Notes: generated by a model from the sequence alone, not told the origin. DNA of 64,000 bases from Pseudomonas viridiflava (GCF_900580675.1 NZ_UTBG01000062.1:90283-154282); one strand, 5' to 3'; shown: positions 7,880-18,241, counted from the first letter of the stretch. Program-made: numbers and translations.

Positions 7880-8560
7880 TCAGACCTCGACCCAGCGGCG
7901 CAGCAGGTTGTGGTAGGTGCCGGTCAGCTGGATCAGGGCCGGGTGGTCCGGGACGTCCTGGGTCAGTTGCTGGATCGCGCCGTCCATCTCGAACAGCAGC
8001 GTGCGCTGGCTGTCTTCGCGCACCAGGCTTTGGGTCCAGAAGAATGAGGCGTAGCGCGCGCCGCGGGTCACGGCGTTGACTTTGTGCAGGCTGGAGCCTG
8101 GGTACAGCACCATGTCGCCGGCCGGCAGCTTGACGCGTTGCAGGCCAAAGGTGTCCTGGATCTCCAGTTCGCCGCCGTCGTATTCGTCCGGATCGCTGAA
8201 GAACAGTGTCGACGAAAGGTCCGTGCGCACCCGCTCATGGCTGCCCCTGGCCTGGCGTACGGCATTGTCGATATGAAAGTCGAAGCTGCCTCCAGCCGTG
8301 TAGCAATTGAGCAGCGGCGGAAAGACCTTGTGCGGTAACGCCGCTGACATGAACAGCGGATTTTTCCACAACCGCTCGAGCATCGCCGCACCGATTTCCT
8401 TGGCCAGGGGATGGCCTTCGGGCAATTGCAGGTTGTGTTTGGCTTTGGCGGATTGGTGCCCGGCGGTGATTTTACCGTCAGCCCAATCGGCGTTTTCCAG
8501 GGCCTGACGGATGCGCTGCACTTCCTCGCGAGAGAACAGGCCGGGAATGTGCAGCAACAT
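7880..8560 (-). CDS. piuC: Fe(II)/2-oxoglutarate-dependent PKHD-type hydroxylase PiuC
   Basis: 226 residues, the usual length for the PKHD-type (YbiX/PiuC) hydroxylases. The double-stranded beta-helix has the iron ligands H96 and D98 (DFHIDNAV) and H159 (SSLHKV), with R169 to bind 2-oxoglutarate. The substrate is unknown. The family is consistently iron-regulated and linked to catecholate receptors (Fiu, PiuA). It diverges from piuA across 205 bp carrying a Fur-box-like sequence and is followed by the Sel1 gene. ATG at 8560. Confidence 0.92.
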   Translation of the reverse strand: MLLHIPGLFSREEVQRIRQALENADWADGKITAGHQSAKAKHNLQLPEGHPLAKEIGAAMLERLWKNPLFMSAALPHKVFPPLLNCYTAGGSFDFHIDNAVRQARGSHERVRTDLSSTLFFSDPDEYDGGELEIQDTFGLQRVKLPAGDMVLYPGSSLHKVNAVTRGARYASFFWTQSLVREDSQRTLLFEMDGAIQQLTQDVPDHPALIQLTGTYHNLLRRWVEV

Positions 8561-8588
8561 GAGGCAATACCTGAAAGCACGGAGGCGC

Positions 8589-8608
8589 TAATGGTATTGA
8601 TTCTTATC
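8589..8608 (-). promoter_or_regulatory. Possible Fur box upstream of piuC
   Basis: On the minus strand GATAAGAATCAATACCATTA matches about 11 of 19 positions of the Fur consensus (GATAATGATAATCATTATC). It is 29 bases upstream of the piuC ATG, in the region shared with divergent piuA. The position and the known iron regulation of these genes support it; the match alone is moderate. Confidence 0.45.
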
Positions 8609-8765
8609 CGTCCTGTAAAACGGCGAGACGGATGAGATCGTAAAAACCGTAAGCAAAAAGTGTAAAGAATGTAAATTCAATGCAATTAGCAATGTATCGC
8701 AATTGATATGAAGTCTTGTTAACCCTATATTCCGCGGCCTCACCACCTTGGGGAAGGGACACGAC

Positions 8766-11069
8766 ATGTCGCGCACCACTACAAAAATACCGGCCAATAC
8801 ACCACGCATGCTGGCTTCGGCCATCGGCGTCGCACTCACTGCCAGCTCTGCTGCCCACGTGGCGCAAGCGGCCGAAGACACCGAGCAGCAAGGCCAGCGC
8901 AACAGCATTTCCCTGGGCGCCACCAGCATCACCGGCGAAGAACAGGACAATACGTCTTACCAGGTCGAAAAAGCCGCTTCGCAGAAATACACCGCGCCGC
9001 TGGTGGACACGCCGCGCTCGGTGACCGTGGTGCCGCAACAAGTGCTCAAGGACACCGCTGCCACGTCGCTGCAGGACGCCCTGCGCACCGTGCCGGGCAT
9101 TACCTTCGGCGCCGGTGAAGGCGGCAACCCCCAGGGCGACCGCCCGTTCATCCGTGGTTTTGACGCCCAGGGCGACACCTACCTGGACGGCGTGCGCGAC
9201 ACCGGCGGGCAAAGCCGCGAGATCTTTGACATTGAATCCATCGAAGTCAGCAAAGGCCCCAACTCCTCGTTCGGCGGCCGTGGCTCGGCTGGCGGCAGCA
9301 TCAACCTGGTGAGCAAAACCCCACAAGCACGGGACTTCACCAACGGCGGCTTCACCTACGGTTCCGACCAGACCCGCCGCTACGTGCTCGACGTCAACCG
9401 CCAGTTCCTCGACGACAGCGCCGCGTTCCGCTTGAACCTGATGAGCCACGAGCAAAACGTGGCCGGTCGCGATGCGGTCAACTACGACCGCTGGGGCGTC
9501 GCGCCGTCGCTGACGTTTGGCCTGGGCACGCCGACCCGCGTCAATCTCAGCTACTACCACATGGAAAGTGACGACCTGCCGGACTCGGGCATTCCGTATG
9601 CCTACGGCTCCTCGACCGCCACCGCTCACGTGCACGACAAACCCACCGACGGCGGCGACAGCAACAACTTCTATGGCTTGAAGGATCGCGACTTCCGCAA
9701 GACCCGCGCCGACATCAGCACGTTCTCCGTCGAGCACGACCTGAGCGACACCATGACCCTGAAAAACACCCTGCGCCATGGCAGCACCGGTCAGGATTAT
9801 GTGCTCACCCAGCCGGACGACAGCCAGCGCAACGTCAGCCGTTTCGGCACGGTGTGGCGCCGCGCCAACACCCGCGTGTCCACCACCACGACCACCACCA
9901 ACCAGACGGACCTGTTCGGCAACTTCCAGGCCCTGGGCTTCAAGCACAGCTACTCCACCGGCCTGGAATTCACCGGCGAAGAAACCCGCGTAAGCGGCTA
10001 CACCGTCAGCCCTAACAGCAACCCGACCTGCACCGTGGCCGGCGGCGGCCGTGGTGGCCAGTGCACCTCGCTGAGCAACCCGAACCCGGACGACGCCTGG
10101 ACCGGCAGCATCGCGCGCAACTACAACGGCACCAACACCAAGGCCACCAGCCGCGCCGCGTACGTGTTCGACACCATCGAACTCGACCCGAAATGGCTGC
10201 TGAACGTCGGCCTGCGCTACGACACTTTTGACACCGAAGCCAATACCAACGCCGTGCCCACCTCGACGGTCAGGGCGCGCAGCAAGGTCAAGGACGACAG
10301 CCAGTTCTTCAACTGGCAGGCCGGCCTGGTCTGGAAGCCGCTGGATAACGGCAGCATCTACACGTCCTACGCCACCTCGGCCTCGCCGGCGGGCGGCCTG
10401 GTGGGTGAAGGCGTCGACAACAACGCGATCCCTACCGGCATCAACACCAGCGACCTGAAACCGGAAGAAACCGTCAACTACGAGCTGGGCACCAAGTGGG
10501 ACCTGTTCCACAACCGCCTGTCCCTCTCCGCTGCGGTGTTCCGAACCGAGACGAAAAACACGCGCATCCTGGTGGACTCGAACACCTATGAAACCGCCGG
10601 TGAGTCCCGCGTAGATGGCCTGGAGCTGTCGGCCAGCGGCAAAATCACCGACCAGTGGCAAGTGTTCGCCGGCTACAGCTACCTGAAAGCCGAGCTGGTC
10701 GATCCAGGCAAGAACGGCAACCGCCAGGGCGTGGTGCAGGTCGGTTCCAACAAAGGCAACCAGATGCCCAACACGCCAGAGAACTCGTTCAGCCTGTGGA
10801 CCACCTACGCCCTGACCCCGAAGCTGACCATTGGCGGCGGCGCGTTCTATGTCGACCAGGTTTACGGCGACGCGGCCAACACGGTCTACGTGCCGTCCTA
10901 CACCCGCTACGACGCCATGGCCAGCTACAAGCTGACCAAGAATGTCGACCTGCAACTGAACGTGCAGAACCTGACGGACAAGACCTATTACGACAAGGCC
11001 TACGCCTCGCACTTCGCCAACCAGGCGGCCGGTCGCACAGCGTTGTTGTCCACCAGTTTCCACTTCTGA
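8766..11069 (+). CDS. piuA: TonB-dependent siderophore receptor PiuA (Fiu-like)
   Basis: 767 residues; an outer-membrane gated channel for iron-catecholate complexes, and in relatives a route for siderophore-cephalosporins. It has a signal peptide ending near AHVAQA-AED. The plug domain has the TonB-receptor signatures TPRSVTVVPQQVL, the DALRTVPGI motif and IRGFDAQGDTYLDGVRD. A 22-strand barrel ends in the C-terminal Phe (STSFHF) needed for assembly. The ATG at 8766 follows GGGAAGGGACACGAC; a frame-extending TTG at 8748 is less likely. It is divergent from piuC, followed by a terminator and then the PiuB-like reductase. The specific ligand is inferred from the family and neighbours. Confidence 0.93.
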   Translation: MSRTTTKIPANTPRMLASAIGVALTASSAAHVAQAAEDTEQQGQRNSISLGATSITGEEQDNTSYQVEKAASQKYTAPLVDTPRSVTVVPQQVLKDTAATSLQDALRTVPGITFGAGEGGNPQGDRPFIRGFDAQGDTYLDGVRDTGGQSREIFDIESIEVSKGPNSSFGGRGSAGGSINLVSKTPQARDFTNGGFTYGSDQTRRYVLDVNRQFLDDSAAFRLNLMSHEQNVAGRDAVNYDRWGVAPSLTFGLGTPTRVNLSYYHMESDDLPDSGIPYAYGSSTATAHVHDKPTDGGDSNNFYGLKDRDFRKTRADISTFSVEHDLSDTMTLKNTLRHGSTGQDYVLTQPDDSQRNVSRFGTVWRRANTRVSTTTTTTNQTDLFGNFQALGFKHSYSTGLEFTGEETRVSGYTVSPNSNPTCTVAGGGRGGQCTSLSNPNPDDAWTGSIARNYNGTNTKATSRAAYVFDTIELDPKWLLNVGLRYDTFDTEANTNAVPTSTVRARSKVKDDSQFFNWQAGLVWKPLDNGSIYTSYATSASPAGGLVGEGVDNNAIPTGINTSDLKPEETVNYELGTKWDLFHNRLSLSAAVFRTETKNTRILVDSNTYETAGESRVDGLELSASGKITDQWQVFAGYSYLKAELVDPGKNGNRQGVVQVGSNKGNQMPNTPENSFSLWTTYALTPKLTIGGGAFYVDQVYGDAANTVYVPSYTRYDAMASYKLTKNVDLQLNVQNLTDKTYYDKAYASHFANQAAGRTALLSTSFHF

Positions 11070-11087
11070 AAACCGGCCCCAAACGGC

Positions 11088-11121
11088 AAAAAGCCCCACG
11101 CATCGGATGCGTGGGGCTTTT
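11088..11121 (+). terminator. Intrinsic terminator after piuA
   Basis: A perfect 12-bp stem, GCCCCACGCATC with GATGCGTGGGGC, has a one-base loop core and A/T runs on both sides ending in TTTT. It separates piuA from the downstream reductase gene, which therefore probably has its own promoter in the next ~80 bases. Confidence 0.9.
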
Positions 11122-11205
11122 GCGTGTAAAACAGAATTTTTCGCGTTAACCCACGGCATAATGCGCGCCGTGCCCTACATATCCAGATAGACGAGGCGGT
11201 CAGAC

Positions 11206-13731
11206 GTGTTGAAGAAAACCCTGTTCCAGTTGCACTGGTTCTTCGGCATCACTGCCGGGCTGGTGCTGGCCTTGATGGGGATCACCGGGGCTGCGGTCTC
11301 GTTCCAGGATGAAATCCTGCGGGCGCTCAACCCCACCGTATTGAGCGTGGAAAAACGCGAGGCCGGCGTACTGCCGCCCGCCGAGCTGGTGCGCAAGCTT
11401 GAAGCCACCGAAGGCAAGACCGTGTCGATGCTCTGGGTAGAGAGCGAAAGCGGCAACGCCGCGCGCGTGTTCTTCACCCCGCCGCCGGGTGAGCGACGTG
11501 GACAGATGCGCTATTTCGATCCCTACACCGGCGACTACATGGGCGACGCCGTCGGCCAGGATGTGTTCGGCTTTATCCTGCAACTGCACCGCTTTCTGGT
11601 GATGGGCGAAACCGGTCGGCAAATCACCGGTGCCTGCACGCTGATCCTGGTGTTCTTCTGCCTTTCCGGCCTGTACCTGCGCTGGCCGCGCCAGGTGGCG
11701 AGCTGGCGCGCCTGGCTGACGCTGGACTGGCGCAAAAAGGGCCGCGCCTTCAACTGGGACCTGCACTCGGTGTTCGGCACCTGGTGCCTGCTCGCCTATC
11801 TGTTGTCGGCGCTGACCGGGCTGTCGTGGTCCTACGACTGGTACAGCCAGGGCCTGACCAAACTGCTGTCCGACGCGCCGCACAATGAACGCGTGCGCAA
11901 ACGCGGCCCGGCGCCCGAAGGCCCAACGCCTGTGGCCAACTACGACGCGATCTGGAGCAGCATCTACAGCAACGCAGGCGTGGGTTTGAGTGCCTATAAC
12001 ATCCGCATGCCGGCCGTGGCCGGACAACCGGCGACCGTCTACTACCTGCTGAAGGATTCGCCGCACGACCGCGCGCTGAACCAGATCAACCTCGACCCCG
12101 CCACCGGCGAGGTCAAATCCCATGACCGGTACGCCAGCAAGCGCTTCAAGTCACAGCTGCTGACCAGCCTCTATGCGCTGCACACCGGCAGTTATTTCGG
12201 CTTGGCCGGGCGGATTATTCTCACCGTCAGTTCGCTGCTGATGCCGCTGTTTTTCATCACCGGCTGGCTGCTCTACCTGGACCGCCGCCGCAAAAAACGC
12301 CAGGTGCGCGAGGCCCGCGAAGGCCTTGGCGCCAACCAGAGCGACGCCCCGGCGTGGCTGATCGGCTTTGCCAGCCAAAGCGGTTTTGCCGAACAACTGG
12401 CCTGGCAGACCGCCGGGCAATTGCAGGCTGCGGGCCTGCCGGTGAAGGTGCAGCCGTTGGGCAGTGTCAGCCAGGACGACCTGCGCCAGTCGGAGAATGC
12501 GCTGTTTGTGGTCAGCACCTTCGGCGACGGCGAAGCACCCGACAGCGCCCGTGGTTTCGAGCGCAGCGTGCTGGGCCAGGACCTGTCCCTCAAGGGCCTG
12601 AACTACTCGGTATTGGCCCTGGGTGATCGTCAGTACGAACACTTCTGCGGCTTTGCCCGGCGCCTGCATTTCTGGCTGACCCATCAGGGCGGCAACCCGT
12701 TGTTCGCCCCCGTGGAAGTGGACAGCGGCAACCCCGCCGCCCTGCTCAACTGGCAGCAACAGCTGGGGCAACTGACCGGCCACGCGCCTGCCGCCGCCTG
12801 GCCGACCGCGCAGTATGAAAACTGGACGCTCAGCCAGCGCAGCTTGCTCAACCCTGGCAGCAGCTATTCGGATGTGTACCTGTTGGGCCTCACCCATGCG
12901 TCGCCGCAAAGTTGGCAAGCCGGTGACCTGGTGGAAGTCCTGCCGCGCAATTGCCCATGGGCGATTGAGCATTTCCTTGGCGGCCTGGGCTTGGCCGGCA
13001 GCGATGGCGTATTGATCGAAGGCCTGCCGCAAACCCTCAACCAGGCCCTGGCCACGCGCCAACTGCCGGACAACCGCGCCCATCTGGTGGGCCTGCACGC
13101 CCAGGCACTGGTGAACGCGCTGGCGCCGTTGGGCATGCGCGAATACTCCATCGCCTCGATTCCCAGCGACGGCGTACTCGAACTTATCGTGCGCCAGGAG
13201 CGCCACGCGGATGGCGGCCTGGGCCTGGCGAGTGGCTGGCTCACCGAACACGCGGCCATCGGCTCAAGCATCAGCCTGCGCCTGCGCCGCAACAGCGGCT
13301 TCCACCTGCCGGACGCCCCGGCGCCATTGATCCTGCTGGGCAACGGCACCGGCCTGGCCGGTTTGCGCAGTTTGCTCAAGGCACGCATTGCCGATGGCCA
13401 ACAGCGCAACTGGCTGTTGTTCGGCGAACGCACTATCGCCCACGATTTCCTGTGCCAGGACGAGCTGCAAGGCTGGCTGGCCAGCGGTGATCTGGCATTG
13501 CTGGACCTGGCATTTTCCCGCGACCAGGAAGAGAAAATCTACGTGCAGGACCGCCTGCGCGAATCCGCCGAGGTACTGCGTAAATGGCTGGCGGACGGCG
13601 CGGCGATTTATGTGTGCGGGAGTTTGCAGGGGATGGCGGCTGGGGTGGATCAAGCGCTGCATGACGTGCTGGGCAGTGAGGCGGTGGAGCGGTTGATTGA
13701 GCAGGGTCGTTATCGTCGGGATGTGTACTGA
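11206..13731 (+). CDS. piuB: PepSY membrane domain fused to flavodoxin/FNR-type reductase (PiuB-like)
   Basis: 841 residues. The first ~360 form a PepSY-TM protein with four membrane helices (for example [19 protein letters not shown] and [14 protein letters not shown]). A cytoplasmic sulfite-reductase-flavoprotein-like half follows: an FMN flavodoxin domain from about 380 ([43 protein letters not shown]), an FAD domain ([13 protein letters not shown]) and NAD(P)H-binding ends ([22 protein letters not shown]). It probably passes NAD(P)H electrons across the inner membrane to reduce siderophore-bound iron. It sits next to piuA, as in other pseudomonads. GTG start with an upstream GAGGCGGT. Confidence 0.88.
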   Translation: MLKKTLFQLHWFFGITAGLVLALMGITGAAVSFQDEILRALNPTVLSVEKREAGVLPPAELVRKLEATEGKTVSMLWVESESGNAARVFFTPPPGERRGQMRYFDPYTGDYMGDAVGQDVFGFILQLHRFLVMGETGRQITGACTLILVFFCLSGLYLRWPRQVASWRAWLTLDWRKKGRAFNWDLHSVFGTWCLLAYLLSALTGLSWSYDWYSQGLTKLLSDAPHNERVRKRGPAPEGPTPVANYDAIWSSIYSNAGVGLSAYNIRMPAVAGQPATVYYLLKDSPHDRALNQINLDPATGEVKSHDRYASKRFKSQLLTSLYALHTGSYFGLAGRIILTVSSLLMPLFFITGWLLYLDRRRKKRQVREAREGLGANQSDAPAWLIGFASQSGFAEQLAWQTAGQLQAAGLPVKVQPLGSVSQDDLRQSENALFVVSTFGDGEAPDSARGFERSVLGQDLSLKGLNYSVLALGDRQYEHFCGFARRLHFWLTHQGGNPLFAPVEVDSGNPAALLNWQQQLGQLTGHAPAAAWPTAQYENWTLSQRSLLNPGSSYSDVYLLGLTHASPQSWQAGDLVEVLPRNCPWAIEHFLGGLGLAGSDGVLIEGLPQTLNQALATRQLPDNRAHLVGLHAQALVNALAPLGMREYSIASIPSDGVLELIVRQERHADGGLGLASGWLTEHAAIGSSISLRLRRNSGFHLPDAPAPLILLGNGTGLAGLRSLLKARIADGQQRNWLLFGERTIAHDFLCQDELQGWLASGDLALLDLAFSRDQEEKIYVQDRLRESAEVLRKWLADGAAIYVCGSLQGMAAGVDQALHDVLGSEAVERLIEQGRYRRDVY

Positions 13732-13752
13732 TAGCTAAAGATATGCAGATAG

Positions 13753-13847
13753 AAATGTGGGAGCGGGCTTGCTCGCGAAGGCGATGTGTCAGTCGACCTA
13801 TTCTTGACTGAACCACCGCCTTCGCGAGCAAGCCCGCTCCCACATTT
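13753..13847. repeat. REPIN (GAGCGGGCTTGCTCGCGAA class)
   Basis: Inverted arms AAATGTGGGAGCGGGCTTGC and the complement flank about 35 unrelated bases. The class is the same as at 4592 and 63875. It lies between the convergent piuB (plus) and phoD (minus) genes, ending 15 bases before the phoD stop. Confidence 0.93.
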
Positions 13848-13861
13848 GGTTGTATTTCAAA

Positions 13862-15403
13862 TCAAACGGGCTCCAGTTTTTGCTCGAACACTGACACCCC
13901 ATCCAGATCCCGCAAAATAACGGTCAGCTCGGCCGTCTGCCCATCAATCTGCACTTCGCCAAAAAACTGAAACCCGGCAAACGGCGAGGTGTTTTGCGCG
14001 GGCGGGGCCTTCTCGAACACCACCTCCGGGCCAAAGGTTTTATCCAGCGGGTTCGGCCCGAAGCTCCCCGCGTTGAGTGGCCCGGCGACAAACTCCCAGA
14101 ACGGCTCAAAATCCTGAAACGCCGCGCGATCCGGGTGGTAGTGATGTGCTGCGCAGTAATGCACGTCCGCTGTCAGCCACACATGGTTGCGTACCTGCTG
14201 CGCACGCAGGAAGCCCAGCAGCTCGGCGATTTCCAGCTCGCGGCCCTGCGCCGGGCCTGGGTCATTGTTGGCGATGGCTTCCCAGCGCGGCACGCCTGGG
14301 CTGACTTCGCCGTCGGGTACGCCGAGGCCGATCGGCATGTCGGCGGCGATCACTTTCCATTGCGCCGGGGACGCCTTGAGTTCGCGCTTGAGCCAGTCCA
14401 GTTGCTCTCGGCCGAGGAAGGGTTTGGCGCCGCCCAAGTTGTCATCGTTGGGGCCGCGGTAGCTGCGCATGTCGAGTACAAACACATCGAGCAACGGGCC
14501 ATAGCTGAGCTTGCGATAGATCCGCCCGCCGCCATCCGCGCTCTGCCGCCGCATGGGCGAATATTCGAGCCAGGCCTGGCGTGCGCGGCCCACCAGCGTG
14601 TTGATGTCCTTGGTCTGATAGCGCTCGTCCAACTGCTTGCTGGGCGACCAGTTATTCACCACCTCGTGGTCGTCCCACTGCCAGATCTGCGGCACCTCGG
14701 CATTGAAGCGGCGCACGTTTTCATCGAGCAGGTTGTAGCGGTAATTGCCGCGATATTCATCAAGGGTTTCGGCCACTTTGCTCTTGGCTTCGGTGGTGAT
14801 ATTGCGCCAGATGCGCCCACCTTCAGTGGCCAACTGCGCGGGCACCGGGCCGTCGGCATAGATGGTGTCGCCGCTGTGGATAAAGAAGTCCGGCAGGCGC
14901 AGGCGCATGGCCTCGTAGATGCGCATGCCGCCGATGTCCGGGTTGATGCCGAAGCCTTGCCCGACGGTGTCGCCGCTCCACACAAAACGGATGTCACGCC
15001 GCTGTTGCGGCACGCTGCGCAGGTGGCCGAACCAGGGCTCGCTGGCGACGCCGGTCTGGGCATCTTCAAAGTGCACGCGGTAGAAAATCGCCTGGTCGGC
15101 GGGCAGGCCGGTGAGCTCGACGCGGGCGGTAAAGTCGCTGCGGTTGTCGGCCAGCGGCGAGACAAAGCGGCGCGGGTTGCTGAACACGCTGCGGGTGTCC
15201 CACTCCACCACCATGCGCGCCGGGCGGTCGCTGCGGCTCCAGATCATCGCGCGGTCGCCCAGCAGGTCGCCGGACTGTACGCCATCGGTGAGTTGCGGCC
15301 GGTCCTTGACCGAGGCGATCACAGCGGGGGCCAGGCCCGGCAGCAACAAGCCGGCGCCGACGGCTTGCATCACGCGGCGACGGCCGAGATCGAAGTGGCT
15401 CAT
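13862..15403 (-). CDS. phoD: PhoD-like alkaline phosphatase/phosphodiesterase, Tat-exported
   Basis: 513 residues. A twin-arginine signal (LGRRRVMQAVGAGLLLPGLA) at the start directs folded export. PhoD enzymes hydrolyse phosphomonoesters and diesters with Fe/Ca cofactors. The metallophosphatase core shows VWSGDTVGQG, FFIHSGDTIYADG, QIWQWDDHEVVNNW and LTADVHYCAAHHY. The frame stays open upstream to 15544, into a REPIN, but ATG 15403 directly precedes the Tat motif and has AGAGGGCACCTGC before it. I see no Pho box. Calls such as phospholipase D or alkaline phosphatase for this family rest on homology only. Confidence 0.88.
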   Translation of the reverse strand: MSHFDLGRRRVMQAVGAGLLLPGLAPAVIASVKDRPQLTDGVQSGDLLGDRAMIWSRSDRPARMVVEWDTRSVFSNPRRFVSPLADNRSDFTARVELTGLPADQAIFYRVHFEDAQTGVASEPWFGHLRSVPQQRRDIRFVWSGDTVGQGFGINPDIGGMRIYEAMRLRLPDFFIHSGDTIYADGPVPAQLATEGGRIWRNITTEAKSKVAETLDEYRGNYRYNLLDENVRRFNAEVPQIWQWDDHEVVNNWSPSKQLDERYQTKDINTLVGRARQAWLEYSPMRRQSADGGGRIYRKLSYGPLLDVFVLDMRSYRGPNDDNLGGAKPFLGREQLDWLKRELKASPAQWKVIAADMPIGLGVPDGEVSPGVPRWEAIANNDPGPAQGRELEIAELLGFLRAQQVRNHVWLTADVHYCAAHHYHPDRAAFQDFEPFWEFVAGPLNAGSFGPNPLDKTFGPEVVFEKAPPAQNTSPFAGFQFFGEVQIDGQTAELTVILRDLDGVSVFEQKLEPV

Positions 15404-15491
15404 GCAGGTGCCCTCTTGAGTATCAAAAGGCAAACTTAAGCACGAGTGGATGAAGCGGATGTGACACCGACCGGAAGGACGATGGAGATCC

Positions 15492-15583
15492 AATGTGGGA
15501 GCTGGCTTGCCTGCAATGGCATCACCCTGGTGTGACTGATACACCGAGGTGCCTGCATCGCAGGCAAGCCAGCTCCCACATTT
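15492..15583. repeat. REPIN of a second class (GAGCTGGCTTGCCTGCRATGGC)
   Basis: Left arm AATGTGGGAGCTGGCTTGCC and right arm GGCAAGCCAGCTCCCACATT flank about 45 bases. The core GAGCTGGCTTGCCTGC differs from the GAGCGGGCTTGCTCGC class seen elsewhere in the window. It lies between fruA and phoD, both on the minus strand. Confidence 0.92.
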
Positions 15584-15593
15584 TTAAACGGTG

Positions 15594-17309
15594 TCAGGCC
15601 TTGGCTGAGGTGACCGTCAGTTCCACCGCTTCCGGGCGCTTGATCAGCGCATACACCAACCCGGTCAGCACGCTACCGGCGACGATCGCCAGCAGGTACA
15701 GCAGCGCGTGGTTCATGGCGTTGGGAATGATCAGCACAAACAGCCCGCCATGGGGCGCCGCCAGTTTGCAGCCGAAGTACATCGACAGCGCGCCGGTCAA
15801 CGCGCCGCCGGCGATGCTGGCCGGGATCACGCGCAAGGGGTCTTTGGCAGCAAACGGGATCGCGCCTTCGGAGATAAAGCACATGCCCAGAATCATCGCC
15901 GCCTTGCCGGCCTCGCGTTCGGTCTGGGCGAACTTGCGCCGCGCCAGGAACGTGGCGATGCCCATGCCAATCGGCGGCACCATACCGGCCGCCATGGTCG
16001 CGGCCATCGGCGCGCCGCTGGACGCCGCCAACAGCCCGACCGAAAACGCGTAGGCGGCCTTGTTGATCGGCCCGCCGAGGTCGACACACATCATGCCGCC
16101 CAACAAGATGCCCAGCAGCACCGCATTGGTGGTGCCCATGGTGCTGAGAAAATCGGTCAGCCCCGTGAGCATCCGCGCCACCGGCGGGCCCACCAGGTAG
16201 ATCATCGCCAGGCCGGTGAACAGGCTCGCCAGCAATGGGATGATCAGGATCGGCTTGAGCGCCTCCAGGCTCTGCGGCAACTTCACTGCACGGGTGATCA
16301 GCTGGACGCAATAACCGGCCAGGAAACCGGCGAGGATCCCGCCGATAAATCCCGCGCCCAGGGTACCCGCCAGCAGGCCACCGATCATGCCGGGGGCAAT
16401 GCCCGGACGGTCGGCAATCGAGTAGGCAATATAGCCGGCCAGCAGCGGCACCATCAGCATGAAGGCGCGGTCGCCGACGGTTTTCAGCGCCGCCGCCAGG
16501 GTGCCTTCCTGCTCGAATGCATGGATGCCGAACACGAAGGACAAGGCAATCAGCAAGCCACCCGCCACCACCATCGGCAACATGAATGACACGCCGGTGA
16601 GCAGGTGTTTGTAGACGCCGGTTTTTTCCGACTTTTTAGCCACCGCACCGCTGGCCGCGCTTTCTACTGCGCCTTCGGCCAAAGCCTTGTTGAGGGTCGC
16701 TTCGGATTGCTTGAGCGCGATGCCGGTGCCGCAGCGGTAGATCTTCTTGCCGGCGAAGCGCTCGGTGGCGACTTCGATATCCGCCGCCAGCAACACCACG
16801 TCGGCGTCGGCAATCGCCTGCGGGCTCAACGGCGTGCGCGCGCCCACCGAGCCCTGGGTCTCGACTTGCAAGTCGTAGCCCAGGCGTTTGGCGGTTTGCT
16901 GCAAGGCTTCAGCGGCCATGAAGGTGTGCGCCACGCCGGTGGGGCAAGCGGTGATCGCGACGATACGCGGCGCGTTTTTCGCCGCCTGTTCAGTGGCGAC
17001 GTAAACCTCGGCCTCTTCGGCGCCGCGACGCAACACTGCCTCGACGTCCGCCAGCGCCTGGGCCGGCGTGCTCTGGAACACGCGCTTGCCGACAAACCGC
17101 TGCATGTCGACGACCGTGCTGCTGACCAGCAACACCCATTCGGCGTCATCGATAATCGCCTGGGACAGCTGGCGTTCCGGGCGCTGCACATCCACCACTT
17201 CAACGCTGGTGCTCCAGCCCTGGCGCTGCGCGGCGGCGTCCAGCAAGCGGGCGCACAGCACACTGGTGACCATGCCGTTCGGGCAGGCAGTAACAATGGC
17301 TAACTTCAT
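15594..17309 (-). CDS. fruA: PTS fructose transporter, EIIB'BC component
   Basis: 571 residues; carries fructose across the inner membrane while phosphorylating it to fructose 1-phosphate. There are two tandem IIB domains, the first with ACPNGMVTS near residue 9 and the second with ACPTGVAHTFMAAEAL near residue 124 (probably the phosphorylated Cys). A linker and a ~340-residue IIC membrane domain with about eight to ten helices follow (GGLLAGTLGAGFIGGILAGF, MMCVDLGGPINKAAYAF). ATG 17309 has AAGAGGG at 6-nt spacing; a GTG one codon earlier is possible. It is the last gene of fruBKA, 11 bp after fruK. Confidence 0.95.
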   Translation of the reverse strand: MKLAIVTACPNGMVTSVLCARLLDAAAQRQGWSTSVEVVDVQRPERQLSQAIIDDAEWVLLVSSTVVDMQRFVGKRVFQSTPAQALADVEAVLRRGAEEAEVYVATEQAAKNAPRIVAITACPTGVAHTFMAAEALQQTAKRLGYDLQVETQGSVGARTPLSPQAIADADVVLLAADIEVATERFAGKKIYRCGTGIALKQSEATLNKALAEGAVESAASGAVAKKSEKTGVYKHLLTGVSFMLPMVVAGGLLIALSFVFGIHAFEQEGTLAAALKTVGDRAFMLMVPLLAGYIAYSIADRPGIAPGMIGGLLAGTLGAGFIGGILAGFLAGYCVQLITRAVKLPQSLEALKPILIIPLLASLFTGLAMIYLVGPPVARMLTGLTDFLSTMGTTNAVLLGILLGGMMCVDLGGPINKAAYAFSVGLLAASSGAPMAATMAAGMVPPIGMGIATFLARRKFAQTEREAGKAAMILGMCFISEGAIPFAAKDPLRVIPASIAGGALTGALSMYFGCKLAAPHGGLFVLIIPNAMNHALLYLLAIVAGSVLTGLVYALIKRPEAVELTVTSAKA

Positions 17310-17320
17310 CACAAACCCTC

Positions 17321-18241
17321 TTATTGTTCTGTCAGCGTGCGTACGTGAACGCCGCTTTCGAGACGCGCCAACGCTGCGTCATCGCTGATGCCGAAGCCGA
17401 TCTGCGTCACCGCCATGGCGGCAATCGCCGTGGCGCGGCGCAGGGTCTGCTCCGGCGTATCGCCGTTGAGCAAGCCGTGAAGCATCCCGGCCAGCAGCGA
17501 ATCGCCGGCGCCTACGGTGCTGGCCACCGTGACCTTGGGCGGCGTGGCATGCAGCGTCGCACCCGGGCTGTACCAGCTCACGCCCGCTGCGCCGTCGGAG
17601 ACCACCACATGTTCCACACCTTGCTGATGCAACTGGCTGATTGCATCTGTGGCATGGCCCAGGGCGTCAGCCAGCTCTTCGGTATTGGGTTTGACCAGCC
17701 ACGGCCCGGCCTGCAAACCTGCGCGCAAGGCTTCACCGCTGGTGTCGAGGGCGACCTTCAAGCCGAGACTTTTCAGTTCCGCCACCAGGCTCTGAAACCA
17801 CTGCGCACTGACGCCGCGCGGCAAGCTGCCTGCCACTACCACCGCGTCGAATTCAGGGCCGATGATCGCGATGAGTTTTAGCAGTTCCTTTTGCGCGTTC
17901 TCACTGACCAGCGGCCCCGGTGCATTGATGTCGGTGACCCGCCCGTCGAGTTCGGCAATCTTGATATTGCTGCGTGTTTCGCCCGGTACGCGAACGAATG
18001 CATCGCCAAACTGACGGCTGGCGATCAGCGCATCGAACGCCTCAGGGTTTGTCGCACCGAGAAAGCCGCCCACGGAAACGGTATGGCCCAGATCGGCCAG
18101 CACTTGCGCAACATTCACGCCCTTGCCGGCAGCGTGGGTCAACAGCGTTTCGCTGCGGTTGACGGCGCCCGGTTCCAGGCGCGCCAGGCGCACCGTGAGG
18201 TCCAACGCCGGGTTCAGCGTCAGGGTCAGAATCCTTGCCAT
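17321..18241 (-). CDS. fruK: 1-phosphofructokinase
   Basis: 306 residues; phosphorylates fructose 1-phosphate to fructose 1,6-bisphosphate. It is a PfkB-family sugar kinase with the N-terminal LTLNPALDLTV, the first signature around AGKGVNVAQVLADLG and the anion-hole/catalytic motif VGAGDSLLAGMLHGLL near the C-terminus. The ATG directly follows the fruB TAA (TAAATG), so the two are translationally coupled. It lies between fruB and fruA in the fructose operon. Its substrate is also the FruR inducer, so the enzyme lowers the inducing signal. Confidence 0.96.
   Translation of the reverse strand: MARILTLTLNPALDLTVRLARLEPGAVNRSETLLTHAAGKGVNVAQVLADLGHTVSVGGFLGATNPEAFDALIASRQFGDAFVRVPGETRSNIKIAELDGRVTDINAPGPLVSENAQKELLKLIAIIGPEFDAVVVAGSLPRGVSAQWFQSLVAELKSLGLKVALDTSGEALRAGLQAGPWLVKPNTEELADALGHATDAISQLHQQGVEHVVVSDGAAGVSWYSPGATLHATPPKVTVASTVGAGDSLLAGMLHGLLNGDTPEQTLRRATAIAAMAVTQIGFGISDDAALARLESGVHVRTLTEQ

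Noticed and set aside
8671..8710. Second Fur box near the piuA start
   Set aside because: AT-rich sequence is present but no register reaches a convincing match to the Fur consensus.
8604..11159. Long open frame (851 codons) on the minus strand opposite piuA
   Set aside because: It mirrors the codon periodicity of piuA, its product has no recognisable domain, and piuA is certain. The same applies to long antisense frames opposite pta (60610-62943), the ABC operon (1834-3384, 3078-4484) and ileS (53678-55726).
15404..15544. N-terminal extension of the PhoD-like protein
   Set aside because: The extra 47 codons run into the REPIN and would bury the twin-arginine signal; ATG 15403 gives a normal Tat signal peptide.
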